Shown piece by piece: positions 32,251 through 44,042 of a DNA stretch of 64,000 nucleotides. The notes beneath the pieces are model-generated. The model had not been told where the DNA came from. It saw only the letters and a program-made list of their open reading frames with translations, and ran no database searches. The stretch lies in the NCBI GenBank assembly GCA_003586115.2, contig QVOM02000034.1, positions 18,721,919-18,785,918 of the forward strand, written 5' to 3'. The stretch's first letter is position 1. Every line of letters starts with the position of its first letter. Made by a program: the position numbers and the translations under genes. This DNA comes from Salvator merianae (Eukaryota > Chordata > Lepidosauria > Squamata > Teiidae).

Positions 32251-34127
32251 GCACCCATTCCCAGATTTAGAGACAGGATAAGGTGAATTTAAGGAGAAAA
32301 TATCTGACATTCCAGAATCAGATCTGCTCAGATGGCACCTCTTTAGATGTGTCTGATCACATTCAAAGTGTGCTTTCAAGCCCTGGATTCCTAAGTGTGG
32401 TATTCACCTGCTGAGGCATCTTCTAGGAAGCTCAGTAAAATCATGGTGATGGAAAAGGTTAAATAACAAACCTCTGTTGGTGTAAGTCATACACAGAATA
32501 TCTACCAAAGAAACAAACAATTGCAATGCAATAAACTATTTTTAAGGTTAAACTTGCCATTTCCTCATCAAACTTTCTGTTTATATCATATCACAAGCAC
32601 ATACTTAAGTCAGCAATCAGTAAAAAGTGAAAGTAGGAGGAAAAGGGAAAACTTTTCCTTTGCTGGTGCTTTTTTTACTTTCAGAATTGCTTTTTTCAGA
32701 TTGATTTTCTTTCTATAAGGGAAATAATACAAGACTTCTGTGTGTGCTATTACAGGCAGAAAGATAATAGTGCCAGGCATTTTCTTGAACACAAAATTAT
32801 TTACCTCCCCTTTCCTTGCTTATGGCAGCTTGTTAAATTCTAAGAACTGGGATAAAATAATGCAGTAGAACTCTATATCATCTGCCCTTTGGCTCCCAGG
32901 TGTAACTCAGTTTTCACAGGCCTGAAAGACGACAGCCTCTGGAAAACTTGAATGCAAACATGTAAATTTACAAGAACATTTTGTGTAGCCACAGAGATGA
33001 AAAATCAACCAGTCATTGAAACACATATGACAAGAAAAAAAGAGAGTCCCTAAGAACCCTCCTTGAATCTCCATTATGCTGCATTCATGTAATCCTAGTT
33101 TGACCAGACCAAGAACAGGAAGTGTGGGATCTACAAAGAAGATGGCAGCCCTGTTGGGCAAATGGCGTGCGCCTCATGGCGGATCACAACCTCCAAAATC
33201 CTGAGATTCTGAATGAAACTTCCAGAGCTGTAAGTTTCTCTCCATGTCACTTTTGTGACCGATCAGAAATGGCCCCAGTAGTTGACCATATTTGATCCAC
33301 TGTAAAAATGGCACAGCCGAAATCAGCTTGCTAATTAATTTCCTCCTTGCTCCATGTATCCACAGGGAGGAAGAGAAGGTGGAAAATTGACCAATGAACC
33401 ATCATCAGAGGAGTTTATCTAGGATGAAGGATAAAGTGACTCCAAGGATAGTTTCTGTGACTCCAAGGCAGCCTATAGGCCAATAGAGACTAGACCCAGT
33501 TGCAAGCTAGCTCAAAACTCCCTTCAGCACTTTGGCTGCACATTGTCCGTTCCACTGTGGTTCTGTCCCAACCTAACTCCAGAAGCTGGGAAAGAAGTTC
33601 CCTGGCCTCTGAAATTGCAGGCTGCAGGGATTATTGAGCATACTGGACCAATCATCATGTGGAATGTTCAGAAGACCACACCAGGGAGCCAACCAGGCTG
33701 CACTTTCTGGGGCCTGCTCTGGCAAGCAGGTGTCATTGGTCTTCAGAGGCAGCTAACATAATTCCCCAGGGCCAAGAGCTGTGCAGAAGTTGCCATAGTG
33801 AGGTTTTAAATGCTTGAGTTTCATGTACCCATGCAGAAAATTTTTGTGATGTCCTCTCACTATTTATGACCTTCCCCCCAAGGAAAGTAACTTGTTCATC
33901 TATAAGTTGGTGATGGAAACCAGTACTTTTCCAGAAGTTTTTTGTTTGGGGAGCTATGAATTCAAGAACCATTATTTTATGGCTCTCTTTTATTAAAACC
34001 ATTTCAACAGAACCTGACTCAATGAAACAACAAGGGACTACTACAAAGATATAGAGCTGAACAGGCCCTCCCATGAGTTCCACATTTTCAGTTTATTATT
34101 ATCCCTCCATACAAAGAATACTCTATG
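32251..34127. other. unassigned stretch of 1.9 kb
   Basis: No gene or named repeat. GAAAAGTTTTCCC-like palindromes near 32640 are short. Confidence 0.45.
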
Positions 34128-34438
34128 GCCACATCTCCACTTCAGATCAGAGGTGGGTCAGCTGTGGGCGGATGGGGAAATGCCCTGAACTGTCATAGAA
34201 AAATATATCTCTGCACCTCCATTTTGCAAAGGTGCTATCTGGAACAATGACTCCATGCAGGTCATGAAATAATCGCACCCTGCACACAAAGCGCCTCTGA
34301 TAGTGACCAAGCCGGCAAAGGGGCCACCTCAGTTGCTGTGAGGTGCTGACTACCATTGTGAATGGTGATGTGGTGGCACTGGGAGTCTTCTTTGGTAGCT
34401 GTGGGCACCTTGGACCAGTATGTGGAGATGTGTCCTGT
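34128..34438. mobile_element. possible MITE with short ends
   Basis: GGCCACATCTCCACT on the left pairs with GTGGAGATGTGTCC on the right about 300 bp away. There is no clear target duplication and no second copy in the window. Confidence 0.35.
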
Positions 34439-35439
34439 AACACATAATGGAGATGATGTCCTTCTTCCCATCCCAAGTGAATGAATGCCACTCCATTCAT
34501 CTAAACAGACTGTTGCCCCTGGATCCCTCTATACATATCTAGAGTGAAACATTGAAAATCTGTTCTTGGTCTGCAGCTGGTCTGTTCTTGATGAATCCCA
34601 ACCATATCAAGTTAAAGGCTGTCTAACGTGCACATAATCCACTAAACACAGCGGGGTCAGTTTTCGTGTGTGTTTGCATAGATCTACAGCCTTTAACTGT
34701 CTCATCTACCATACGCTCTAGCCTTGTGCCCCTTTGTACAGTTTTCTTGCAACTGCCTTGACCTATGTCCTACCAGTCCCAATAGGCACCGCAGCATTCT
34801 GAAGTAAATGACACAATCCATCTTACTGTCAGAGCAGCTTCCTTGCTTAGGACCATTGCATTCACAGCCGAAAATTATCTGATTTCCGAAGTGACTCAAT
34901 AAGTTTGTGAGTGACTTACTTTATGGATCGTGATTCTTTATTTCAAGGACTGTTAAGATATCCTTTGTTTGAAGGACAGTCTAGTCCAAGTGCTGTTTAA
35001 AGATAATAACAATCACTGCTCTGGGGAACTTGTTTATATGTTTGTTAGATCCAAGCAGCAAGGCCTTTGGCTATTGTTGCTGCAAAATTTTAACCACTGT
35101 GTTGATCTCTATAATCATGGTATTAAACCTTAAAACACTGAAAATTTAAGTTAGGTAATATCAGGGCTGGCGCCAGGATCTTGTACCCAGAAGCTGTTGC
35201 TAGAGACTTTGCACCTCTGGGATTCTATTCTGAATTCCTTTCAAAACACAAGGGGCATAGCATGGAAACTTCATTTTTTTGGTGAGGGGAGGACTACAAT
35301 TTCCATAATTCCTGCCACAACAGAAAATAAATGTGCACAAAATCTAAGAAAGAAAGCACAAAAACAAAGTCCAAAATGATCGGACTCCATCACTAGCTGA
35401 GGAAAATGGAACCTTTGACCAACCTTGAAACCGAAAGTT
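34439..35439. other. unassigned stretch of 1 kb
   Basis: No supported feature. Confidence 0.5.
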
Positions 35440-35592
35440 GTCTGACTAAATGGGCATATCCCTGCAGGTTTTGTGGCAAGGGTGCAGAAGTGGTTTGTCA
35501 AACTTTCTCCTGTTGAGATGCTGGGGAATCTCACATATGACTCTGCTTTCCATGCAACTGCTCTGCTGTTGAGTTATGGCCAACCTCTAATA
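35440..35592 (-). mobile_element. tRNA-derived SINE (type B)
   Basis: On the minus strand, GGTTGGCCATAACTCAACAG at the 5' side is a tRNA-like head with an A-box-like GGCCATAACTCAAC. It is followed by GATTCCCCAGCATCTC and then the CAAACCACTTCTGCACCC body. This is the best preserved head among the copies here. Confidence 0.7.
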
Positions 35593-35628
35593 GAGGATAG
35601 TCCACTAACAGCTCTTCAAAATAATTGG

Positions 35629-35673
35629 ACTCTGGCCCCCAAATGGACAAACTCTGGCCCCCAAATGGACAAA
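35629..35673 (+). repeat. 22-bp tandem duplication
   Basis: Two perfect units containing CTCTGGCCCCCAAATGGACA in direct order. Confidence 0.9.
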
Positions 35674-35849
35674 CCACAAATATATGAAGTCAGTCTTCAA
35701 ATACTCTTTAATGCAGTTTGTTACCATCCATGTGATCCATTTGGATCATGCCAGCAATGTGCTGGAACCACAAGGTCTACATGCCATTGTGCACACAGAA
35801 GGTCTCAGCCACACTTGCTCTAGAAGTAGACCACTGAAAAGTAGTCTTG

Positions 35850-36288
35850 GGGCCTGTTTGTACTTTAGTGCTAGTGAGTGTCCAGATGCTCACTAGCACA
35901 GTGTATCTGCATTCTGCGGAATCCTTAGCATTTGAGAACGTCTGCAGATGCTCCTGAATGCTACTAGCCATGGACAGCAATTTAGCTGTCCTCAGCAGTA
36001 CTGGGGACAGCTGTACGACTCCCTACTTCACACCTACTTTTGGGTCTGAACACTGCAGGATGTGGTGTGGAATGGCTGCAACTGCTCAGTCATGCACTAT
36101 GCCCCTGGACACCAAAGCAGCAGCTGAACATTTCACAGTCACTGTCATAGTGGGCAAGCCAGCATTCTCACATTGAGTTCTGGGCTCTCCCATCCCTCTC
36201 AGTGTGGATGGCTGCTGCGCCACAGCGTCTGTTCCAGCTTATAATGGCTGAAGTCTACCATTCTAAGCTTGAAAGTGTGAACAGGCCC
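35850..36288. mobile_element. TIR-B MITE, 439 bp
   Basis: The left end GGGCCTGTTTGTACTTTAGT and the right end CTTGAAAGTGTGAACAGGCCC are inverted repeats. A sub-terminal hairpin (CTAGTGAGTGTCCAGATGCTCACTAG) is typical of the family. Confidence 0.83.
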
Positions 36289-36635
36289 TGAGTGTGGGCC
36301 AGGTTGGCTGTCAGCTCTTGCACCATCATGCAGATAAACCATTTCTGATGGTGTGGCTGAAACATCCCTGGAGTACAACTTTGAAGCCAGGGAGCTTCTA
36401 TTCCGTGGCTTTGAAGGTACGCTGGGCTAGTCTGGTGTCTGTTCAGATGGCTGCTAGTCCTCTCTGTCCCACCCTGCCCTGTTTCCACCCTGGAAAGCTT
36501 CCTCCAACCCAGGAGTGATCTTTGCACCATGCACCATAGCCACATGTGCAGAAGTTGCCTTTCTTAAAAAGAATGCATTTCCTGGGAGCCTATTAAAAGA
36601 CTGGCAGCAGGAAGGATAGTAGCTGCAGAATACAT

Positions 36636-37020
36636 GGGCCTTATCACACTTTGCACTAGAGGGTGTCAGGGATGCATTTTTCAGAGGCCTTCGTGACCGA
36701 GAACTATCATGGACAGCTGTGGAGCACAAAATAGTGCTCCACAGCTTTACCAGGAGCAGATAGCTCTCAGTAAGGTGCATTTTCACTATGAATGCACAGC
36801 CATGACATGCATGACAGCTGCATCTGCACGATTGTGTGATCACATGCCTCTGTGCTATGCGGCACTGCCAGTCACCATGGTAGCGGCCAGACACTTCCAA
36901 GCTGCTGTCATGGCTCCGATTGAGCACAGGATACAGGCATTCACACAGTGTGAATGCTGGTATCCTGCTGATAGTCATTACTAGGGCCACCCAGTGGCCC
37001 TGCTTGGTCGATTCTACCAT
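36636..37020. mobile_element. TIR-B MITE, right terminus lost
   Basis: The left end GGGCCTTATCACACTTTGCAC and the interior (GTGGAGCACAAAATAGTGCTCCAC, TGTGAATGCTGGTATCCTGC, CCATGGAATGTTCAC) match 47565-47906 in inverse order. The final TIR is not present. The 188-aa minus frame extends past the element and has no family resemblance. Confidence 0.7.
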
Positions 37021-37093
37021 GGAATGTTCACTGAATGTTTCTACTGAGAATCTCCGCCAAAGGAGATCAGGGGAAAGAAATTAGTTACTCTGG

Positions 37094-37912
37094 AAGTGTA
37101 TTCAGACTAGCGATTTTTAAAATCGTTTGAATAAAATGAGTACTACTACTACATAACTTTATTGTTGCAGCCATTGCCATAACAAGTGCCTTAAAACACG
37201 GTAAACAAAGGAGCAGACCTTACTCGCAAGGAGATCTCCTACAGCTGCTAACTTTTCTCATTCCTTACCACACTCTATGGAAACAAATTTCTCCCCTGCA
37301 ACTAAATCACAACAAGAAAATGGGTCCAACTTAAAAAGCCTAACTTTGCAGTTTGATACTAACACCTCACCTTTGGACTATCAAAAAAAGGACTTAAAAT
37401 TTTCACGTTATCACGCTGTGGACTGGCAAGCTATGAGACGTCTCTCAGAAAAGGAGCTGGGCCACCAGGATGTATCAAAGAACTTCCAAAAGACCCTGTC
37501 CTTGTACTTTGATAGACAAACCAACGTTGTTGTCCTTGATTATAATGATGAAATAGAGGGTTTCCCTGCAACATTTCTAAAAGAAGACAACATAGGAGTT
37601 ATTTTTTTAGTTGCAGTTTCAGCTTTCTTCGATCTGTTTAATTGAGTTCAAAAGTTCCCACAGCTGGCAAGAGCTCGCTGCTGCCCCTCCCTCCCTGACC
37701 GATTGTCTGATGGGTTCCTTCAAGGCTGTGAATGGTGGAGATGCTCCCTGCTCAGTTCTAGGTGTCCCGAAAGCTCTTTTCTCCCGGTTGTGGAAGAGTC
37801 ACCTCATTACAGGCTTGGAGGCAGGATAAGGAGAATTTTCTTATTTCCTATTTGGTCCCCCAGAGTCAAATTCACCAAGAAGACAACTGAAATAGCTAGT
37901 CTGAACACACCC
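37094..37912. mobile_element. TIR-E element, 819 bp, with internal ORF
   Basis: The left end AAGTGTATTCAGACTAGCGA and the right end TAGCTAGTCTGAACACACCC are inverted repeats. The sub-terminal CGATTTTTAAAATCG is a palindrome. The flanks TGG and TGA may be a decayed 3-bp TSD. Only the ends are shared with 8939-9755. The interior is different and holds a 122-codon frame. Confidence 0.75.
37277..37645 (+). CDS. orphan ORF of 122 codons inside a TIR-E element
   Basis: The frame is open from about 37203, with the first ATG at 37277 and a TGA stop. It encodes a mixed, protein-like composition: a polar start (METNFSPATKSQQENGS), a middle part with YHAVDWQAMRRLSEKEL, a segment TNVVVLDYNDEIEGFP, and a hydrophobic end (GVIFLVAVSAFFDLF). 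It has no low-complexity runs and uses all residue classes evenly, unlike the other frames here. I recognise no domain. It lies wholly between the TIRs of a transposon, so it could be part of a transposase-associated protein, a captured host exon, or chance. It lacks an obvious promoter, introns or a poly(A) signal that would decide the matter. Confidence 0.25.
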   Translation: METNFSPATKSQQENGSNLKSLTLQFDTNTSPLDYQKKDLKFSRYHAVDWQAMRRLSEKELGHQDVSKNFQKTLSLYFDRQTNVVVLDYNDEIEGFPATFLKEDNIGVIFLVAVSAFFDLFN

Positions 37913-40900
37913 TGAGACATTCTTCATTTCTTGTCAAGTTACTTCTGATGCTGTGCCCAGCAGATACCCTTCTTTTAACAGGCTTTCTTTCTATCTTATG
38001 TGCATTTCCTGGTGCAAAACTAATTAGCTGAAGCCCTACTAATGTCTCTCCCTGATCATGCAGCTTTTTTTTTACATCTACTTGGAAGCATCAGGTGATT
38101 TTTAATTTTTTTTTTGCATGATGTCTGGATGACTCCTCCAAATGTGTTTTTGGGAGGATTAGTATCCATCATCGCTGAAAATTCCTTCATTCTTAAAGAT
38201 TAAGAAAGTAAACAGTTGCTGAAACAACACTAGAAACTGAATGCTGCTGCAAAAATAACACTGGCAAAGAGGTTTACTTCCACTGTAGAGAACATGCTTT
38301 GCATGGACAAAATCCCCAGGTTGAATGCTGATGTTTCTAGGTGCAGTTTGACAAACACCTGTGTGAAATTGCAGTGAGATACCAGCAGATACTGTCAATG
38401 ATATTTACCGGACCAATTATTTATATCTTGAAAAAGCAGGCACTGAAGGGGATGGGAAGAAAATTATGAGCTGGATTGAAATATCTTTAATCTCTTATCA
38501 GTGACAGCTCATGATATAGGACTGGGTAGGGGGAAGCAGTGGAAGAGGGAAATAAGCCTTTGGTGTGACCTATCCATACTGCATTTTTGTCTGTGGCGAA
38601 TCAAATCAGAGCAAGATCTCCACCGAAAAAGCACAAGGAATCAGTGAGTCCTTGTACCCATCTGGTGCCTAGCTGCTCCAGAGCATGGAATCTGCTTCCA
38701 AGTGCAGAATCTCCTCCTAGGGTGCTCCTTTTGCATAGTGTGAAAAGCCACACTGCAAATGGGAGCAGGGACCTGGTTTTCTCCTGTAGCTGCTGTGTGG
38801 AGGGATGGAGGCTGTTGGACAAGCCTACCTGTGGTCATGCTGCCCAGTGCCATTGCATGAAGGGCCAAAAATAGCCAATTTCTGGGGCCATTCCCAGTGC
38901 TTTACATAATGGCAGCCACTGAAAACTTCAATAATGAGGATTTTTTTGTGCCCCCAGATTTCAGTCTGCAAAAGCCGGGGCCCAGGGGGCCGTGAAAATG
39001 GCATGAGCTTCTGCTCCCAGGCAAAGCAAGTGCTTTTGCCCTGATGTGGACCTCTTCCTCATCCTTGCCAAAGCCTGTGTTGGAGCAAATCTGAGCCTCT
39101 CACTTTCCTCATTGTCCCCTTTCCCTACAATGGATTTCATGATTTTCTGCTACCTCTAATAGAAAGAGCTTCCTGTGAATGAAGGACCCCTCTCTCCAAA
39201 GGAGCAATTAGCTGCCTTTTGCAAAGTCACTGATTGCCTCACAGGACCTTCTCAAAGGAAAGTGTTATTGGAATATACAATTGGAGTTAGTGAGTCCTGG
39301 TAGGCAACTAATTTTAGAAGTTGCCAGAACCACCTGCTAGAAACCAGTCAGTTGATTGGGTTACCAAGGAGAGGAGAGGGAGTAAACTATGTACGTGATC
39401 TATGAGCTTAATACAGAGGAAGATTCTTCTGTTTAGAATTGTTTACCTGAACTTGCTGTCTTTGGCTGTCTCTACATTGTTGAGGAGGCAGGTCCCTGGG
39501 GCTGGCCCCTCTATCCTATTGACTTTGCCACAGCCCAGCACAGATTAGCCAAATCACCTCCCCAATTTTTGTTGGGAAAGCCACCTTAGAAGGTGCGCTC
39601 GTGCCTGACCACAGCCTCCATGTTCAGGCACAGTGGCCTTTTTGACACACCATGGGGCCTCACTAGTGCATGAGGTAATAATCTCAGAGTCATTTCTCCC
39701 ACGCGTAGGTCCTTTGGATGTTGCTACCTCCCCCCAGATGCCTTGTTAGGGGGCAACATGGACAGTGGCTGCCCTAGGGGCCTGTCAAAGGTCACCGGGC
39801 CTCATAATGGAGGCACAGCTTTTGTGTCCCACATCCAAGCTTCTCTGACGAAACTGTGTTATTGACTAACAGACACAAGATTTGTATAGCAGAGGAAGAG
39901 CAGATAAACATAAGTGCTTTTCCCTTTGTGTATTAAGAGGAGCACTATGCTCCTTTTAAAGTGGCAGCATGCTATTCATGTGCCATCTGGTGCCCCCCCC
40001 TCTGCAGTAACATTGCAGCCAGGGAGTTTTTGAGTGGGAGGGTCATCAAACGCAGGAAGTAGTTCACAGGTCATTTCCTGTGTTTGATGGCCCATAACAG
40101 GTCACCCAGGAGACAGGTCTGACACTTAATTATGCCAAGCAGAAATCACTTCTGGTAAGACACCCTTACTGTTGCCATCACACTGTACAGTGACAGCAAG
40201 TGTGATCTGTCCTGAGTGGATTTTTTTCCCCACTCTCACCTCAAAGTGGTTTTTTTTTCCTTCCAGTTTTGAGCACAATGGAATTCATGCCTCAAAGCAC
40301 CTGCTGATCCAAAGGGGTCACATTTATCTGTCCATCCTCAGGAACACTCTAGAAGCGCTCCAATTCTAGCTTGTGGATGCAGCCAGAGTTGGACTCCAGT
40401 AACATCTGGAGAAGAACAAGTTCCACATTCCTCTCCTGAAAGCTGACCAAGCAGACTTGCTGTGTTGAAAACTCAAAGCAATTTTTCTGAACAGGCAGTT
40501 TGTAAAGCAAGTCAGGTTGTCCTGCCCAAGGAGGGGGAAGAAGCCTCTCCTAATGTAATCATGCTGGTTTCTCCTTGCCCAGGGGCTGAATACTGTGTCT
40601 GCTGAAAGCAGTGCTATATAAGGTGTTTTGTTCCCTCCCTCCCTCCCTCCGGGTAAGAATGCTTAATTCCCCTGAAAAAAATGATGGTGTAATCTTGCTC
40701 CCTCCAGGACCAAAATGCACTTGGTTCTTCTCTTGTAGGCTTCCGTCCCTTCAGCCATTCTGTTTCTAGGTTTTTCTACACTTGCTTCAACCTCTTTCGT
40801 GCCATGGTAGGTTATGATGGAGGTCTACCAGCGTTGTGCCACCAGCTACCTCCTCTATGTCCTTCACTTGTAAAGGGAAAAGCAAAGGGGGGAGACACAG

Positions 40901-41030
40901 AGTTGAGGAAATCTCTGTTCAAATTTTAGGTTGCGGGTGGTTTTCTTGGTTTGAAAGGTCTCTAAGACCCACACAGATGTAGCAAAGCATCTTTTATTAA
41001 CCAGAAGAAGAGTAAAGATCTTCAAGAACT
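37913..41030. other. unassigned stretch of 3.1 kb
   Basis: This is the longest part without an assigned element. A (CCCT)n run lies at 40632-40650. A hAT-H-like scrap (GGACTCCAGTAACATCTGGAG) lies near 40390. 38536-38880 has opposed short frames but no paired ends. No exon is supported. Confidence 0.45.
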
Positions 41031-41058
41031 ACACACATGCACACACACACACACACAC
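41031..41058 (+). repeat. (AC)n microsatellite
   Basis: About fourteen AC units with one ATGC interruption. Confidence 0.95.
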
Positions 41059-41100
41059 TCCTTGTGATTCTTATCTACATAGAAGCTAAGATCATGGGAG

Positions 41101-41560
41101 TTATAGGCAAGATCTGCACTGGGCTTCTGCCCTGCACCAGCAGCCCCATGCCTTATGAGGAATGGCTTGCCTGCATGGAACCAGGTGCTGGAGTGGTCCC
41201 CACTGAGAAAATGGCACCAGAGCCTGCTCTAAGGGGAGACTGCTGCAAAGAAGTCCCCCTAGCATTCCTTGAGATAGACCAGACCAGCTGCCAGTCATGT
41301 GGATGGCCGGGATGGCCGACCAATGTATGGACTCTTGTGCCATTTTATTAGGTTCCTGGAAATGGGCTGTTTCTGGATGCCTTGTGAAAGTAGCTGCTGG
41401 CAGCAACTTCAGAGGCTGGGAACTTCATTCCTGGCCTCCAGAGTTGGGCTGGACTGGGCTGGGCCACAGCAATGCAGACAGCCCTTGTCAGAGGCTGCTG
41501 CCTAATCTTCATTTGGTTGGCACACTAAGAAAAGGCCTTACAGTGGGCTCCAATCCTTCC
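41101..41560. repeat. dispersed repeat shared with 11070-11490
   Basis: GGGAACTTCATTCCTGGCC, GAGTTGGGCTGGACTGGGC and CCACAGCAATGCAGAC match the 11410-11470 segment in order. The start GATCTGCACTGGGC could be an eroded TIR-A-like end. Class uncertain. Confidence 0.5.
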
Positions 41561-41619
41561 AGTGCAGGTTTTTTTAAAAAAATTTAAACACAGACTCTTT
41601 CATCATTTTCATTGTTCTT

Positions 41620-43430
41620 TACCACTTCCATTGTGTTCTCAGGAAGCCATTCAGTTGATCTTTTTTCAGTTGTGAGAAGACTTGTTCCCCCGCAAAGGTG
41701 CTGGACCCTCCACCTTCTCCCAGAACAGCTGTGACAAATGTGCAAGGTACTTTGAGGGTAAAATCTCTCAGATCTGCTTGGAATTGGGTGTTTCTTTTGA
41801 GACTGATAATATGGAGGTCCCTAGAGACCCAACTGGTAATATTGCGAGGGATCCATTTCTGTTCTTGGAGGCCAATGATGTGGACAAACTGCTTGCAGGA
41901 GTTTACGCTACTAGTTGCCATCTCAACTCTTGCCCATCTTTGCTCATTAAAATGCATAATAAAGGCAGGCTGGACCCAGTGCATGATTAATGCTGCACTG
42001 GGTGCGGGCGAGGTTCCACAGCATTTAAGAAGGTAGCAATCCACCATCAACTTAATATGGATGTCCTGGATCCAGAGATGTTTGAACAATTACTGCCTCA
42101 TAACCAATCTTCTATTCCTTAGTAATGTGTTTGAGATAGTGATCACATTACAACTGTGGGCATACTGGGATGAAGCAGAGTATTTTGACCTTCTTCAATC
42201 TGGCTTCAGGCTTGGTCACAGTATTGAGACTGCTTTAGCCACCCTGATCAATGACCTGTGGTAGGAGACATGGTTGTGTTACTCTGCTGTTGCTTCTAGA
42301 CCTATCTGCAGCTTTTAATACCATCAACCATAGTATCCTTTTTGAATGGTTCCAGGATATAGGAATTGGAGGCATAGTTTTACAATGGTTCTTTTGCTAT
42401 CTCCAGGGCAGAATCCAAAGCATTCGCTTGGGGGGTTTTCAGGTGCCTTCTTGGGATCTCACTTGCAGGATTCCTCAGGTATCAGTCCTGTCTCCCATGC
42501 TTTTTAACATCTACATGAAGCTGGTCGGTATTGATCATTAGGAGGTTTGGAGTTCAGGTTCACCAGTACCTGGATAACACCCAACTCTACATCTCTATTC
42601 CAGATATATGAGGTGAGGTAGTGCAAATACTGAAGTAGTGGTTGGAGGCAGTAAAGGGCTGGATACAGATTGAAATTCAGCCCAGATAAGATGGAAGTGT
42701 TTGTCTCTTGAGCCAAGGAAGTTGCTAGCTGTTCTGTTCTGGACAGGGTAGGGTAGCTGTCCCCTGGAAGGAACAGGTGATTAGATGTTCTCCTGGATTC
42801 ACCCCTGCTCCTTGAGGTTCAGGTGGTAGTAGTGACAAGGAGTACCTATATACAATGGAAGTCCTTTCTTGATAGAGATTGTATGATCGCTCTAACTCAT
42901 GCTGCTGTCACCTCCAAACTGGGTAAGTGCAATGTGCTCTATATGGGGCTGCCCTTGAAGATGGATCTGAGACTACAGCTAGTGTAAAACATGGCAGCTA
43001 GACCTGCAAATCACGTTTAGCACTCATGCTCATTGCCTCTATAACACTATCTCATCCTCATCCTTCTTTTGCCTTCAATCCTTCCCAGCGTCAGGTCATT
43101 TGTAGTGAATCCTGTCTTCTGGAGAATCCTACCTCCTCCCATACAGATCTGACCATTTGCTAAGATATTCTGCAGGAGCCCTCCTAGCTGTACCCTCTCT
43201 TGAGGAGATTGGTGGGAACCTGGTAGAAATAGGGCATTCTATGTGGTGACACCCCTGCTATGGAACAGCCACTCTAGTGAGGTTCACTAGGTGTCCACAG
43301 CTGATTCATTCAGATACCTAGAGAAATCATTTTTGTTCACCAATCCTTTAGGCGGGTAATGAGGGCTTTTTATTCCAGCCCTGTGTTCTGATATTTTTTA
43401 TTGTAAATACTCCACACTGGAAACAAGAAC
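41620..43430 (+). mobile_element. L2/CR1-clade LINE, ORF2 remnant
   Basis: Successive broken frames give LQSGFRLGHSIETAL (42061 frame), then LDLSAAFNTINHSIL and SVLSPMLFNIYM (42251 frame), then HQYLDNTQLYIS (about 42562). These are the fingers, palm and catalytic-box region of an L2-type reverse transcriptase. The YADD box has become YLDN (42568-42579), and the normal PQGS has become PQVS. Stops and frameshifts separate the pieces. The 3' part to about 43430 is identified by continuity and ends in AT-rich sequence. This is an old dead copy. Confidence 0.82.
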
Positions 43431-43693
43431 TCATATTTTTGTGTGATTTTCCCACAGATGAAACAGATTGAATGCATGTTAAAACTTGTGTGTGACTAGG
43501 CTCAGAGTGTTTTCCTGTCTTCCTCCTGCTTGTATCTTATGATGCTCTGTTTCATCAGTGCCAGTAGGGGCCACTGTAGAAGTTGGCAGTGAAAATCTAA
43601 AAAATAGTTAAGACTTGTTTTTCTTGCTGTTGAAAAACAATGTGTGAAATCGAGTCAACAGAGAAAAATTATTTGCCCACCCAAAGCAAGTCA

Positions 43694-44042
43694 GGGTGCT
43701 TCCAGATAGCAAGAAACAATGTAAAGAAGGTCCTGTGATGGCCTCTTGCCACCCCTGCCAGTGATAAGTTATTTCCATCTGCCTGCTTCTTTCATTATAA
43801 TTTATCTAGCAACTACCTGGGACCCAGTCAAGTGCTCACCTGCTTTCCTTTGGGTTATTTTGCACACTTGGCTGACTTCCAGGTATTTGCAAGAGCAGTG
43901 ATGATGGATTTATCGTAATAGTGATATTGTGGGATATTGCCTCAATAACCCAGGACTGTATTGGGAATGTCATAATTACGTGTGACATTCCCATTATAGT
44001 CCTGGGAGAATCATGGGTTTTAGCCTACGTCTGAAGGTACCC
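43694..44042. mobile_element. TIR-F MITE, 349 bp
   Basis: The left end GGGTGCTTCCAGATAGCAAG and the right end CGTCTGAAGGTACCC are inverted repeats. The flanks TCA and TTA may be a decayed 3-bp TSD. The central hairpin GGACTGTATTGGGAATGTCA with its inverted partner is long and specific to the family. Confidence 0.8.

Noticed and set aside
36454..37020. 188-aa minus frame with many cysteines and histidines
   Set aside because: The C/H residues do not follow a zinc-finger spacing. The frame crosses the border of a TIR-B element.
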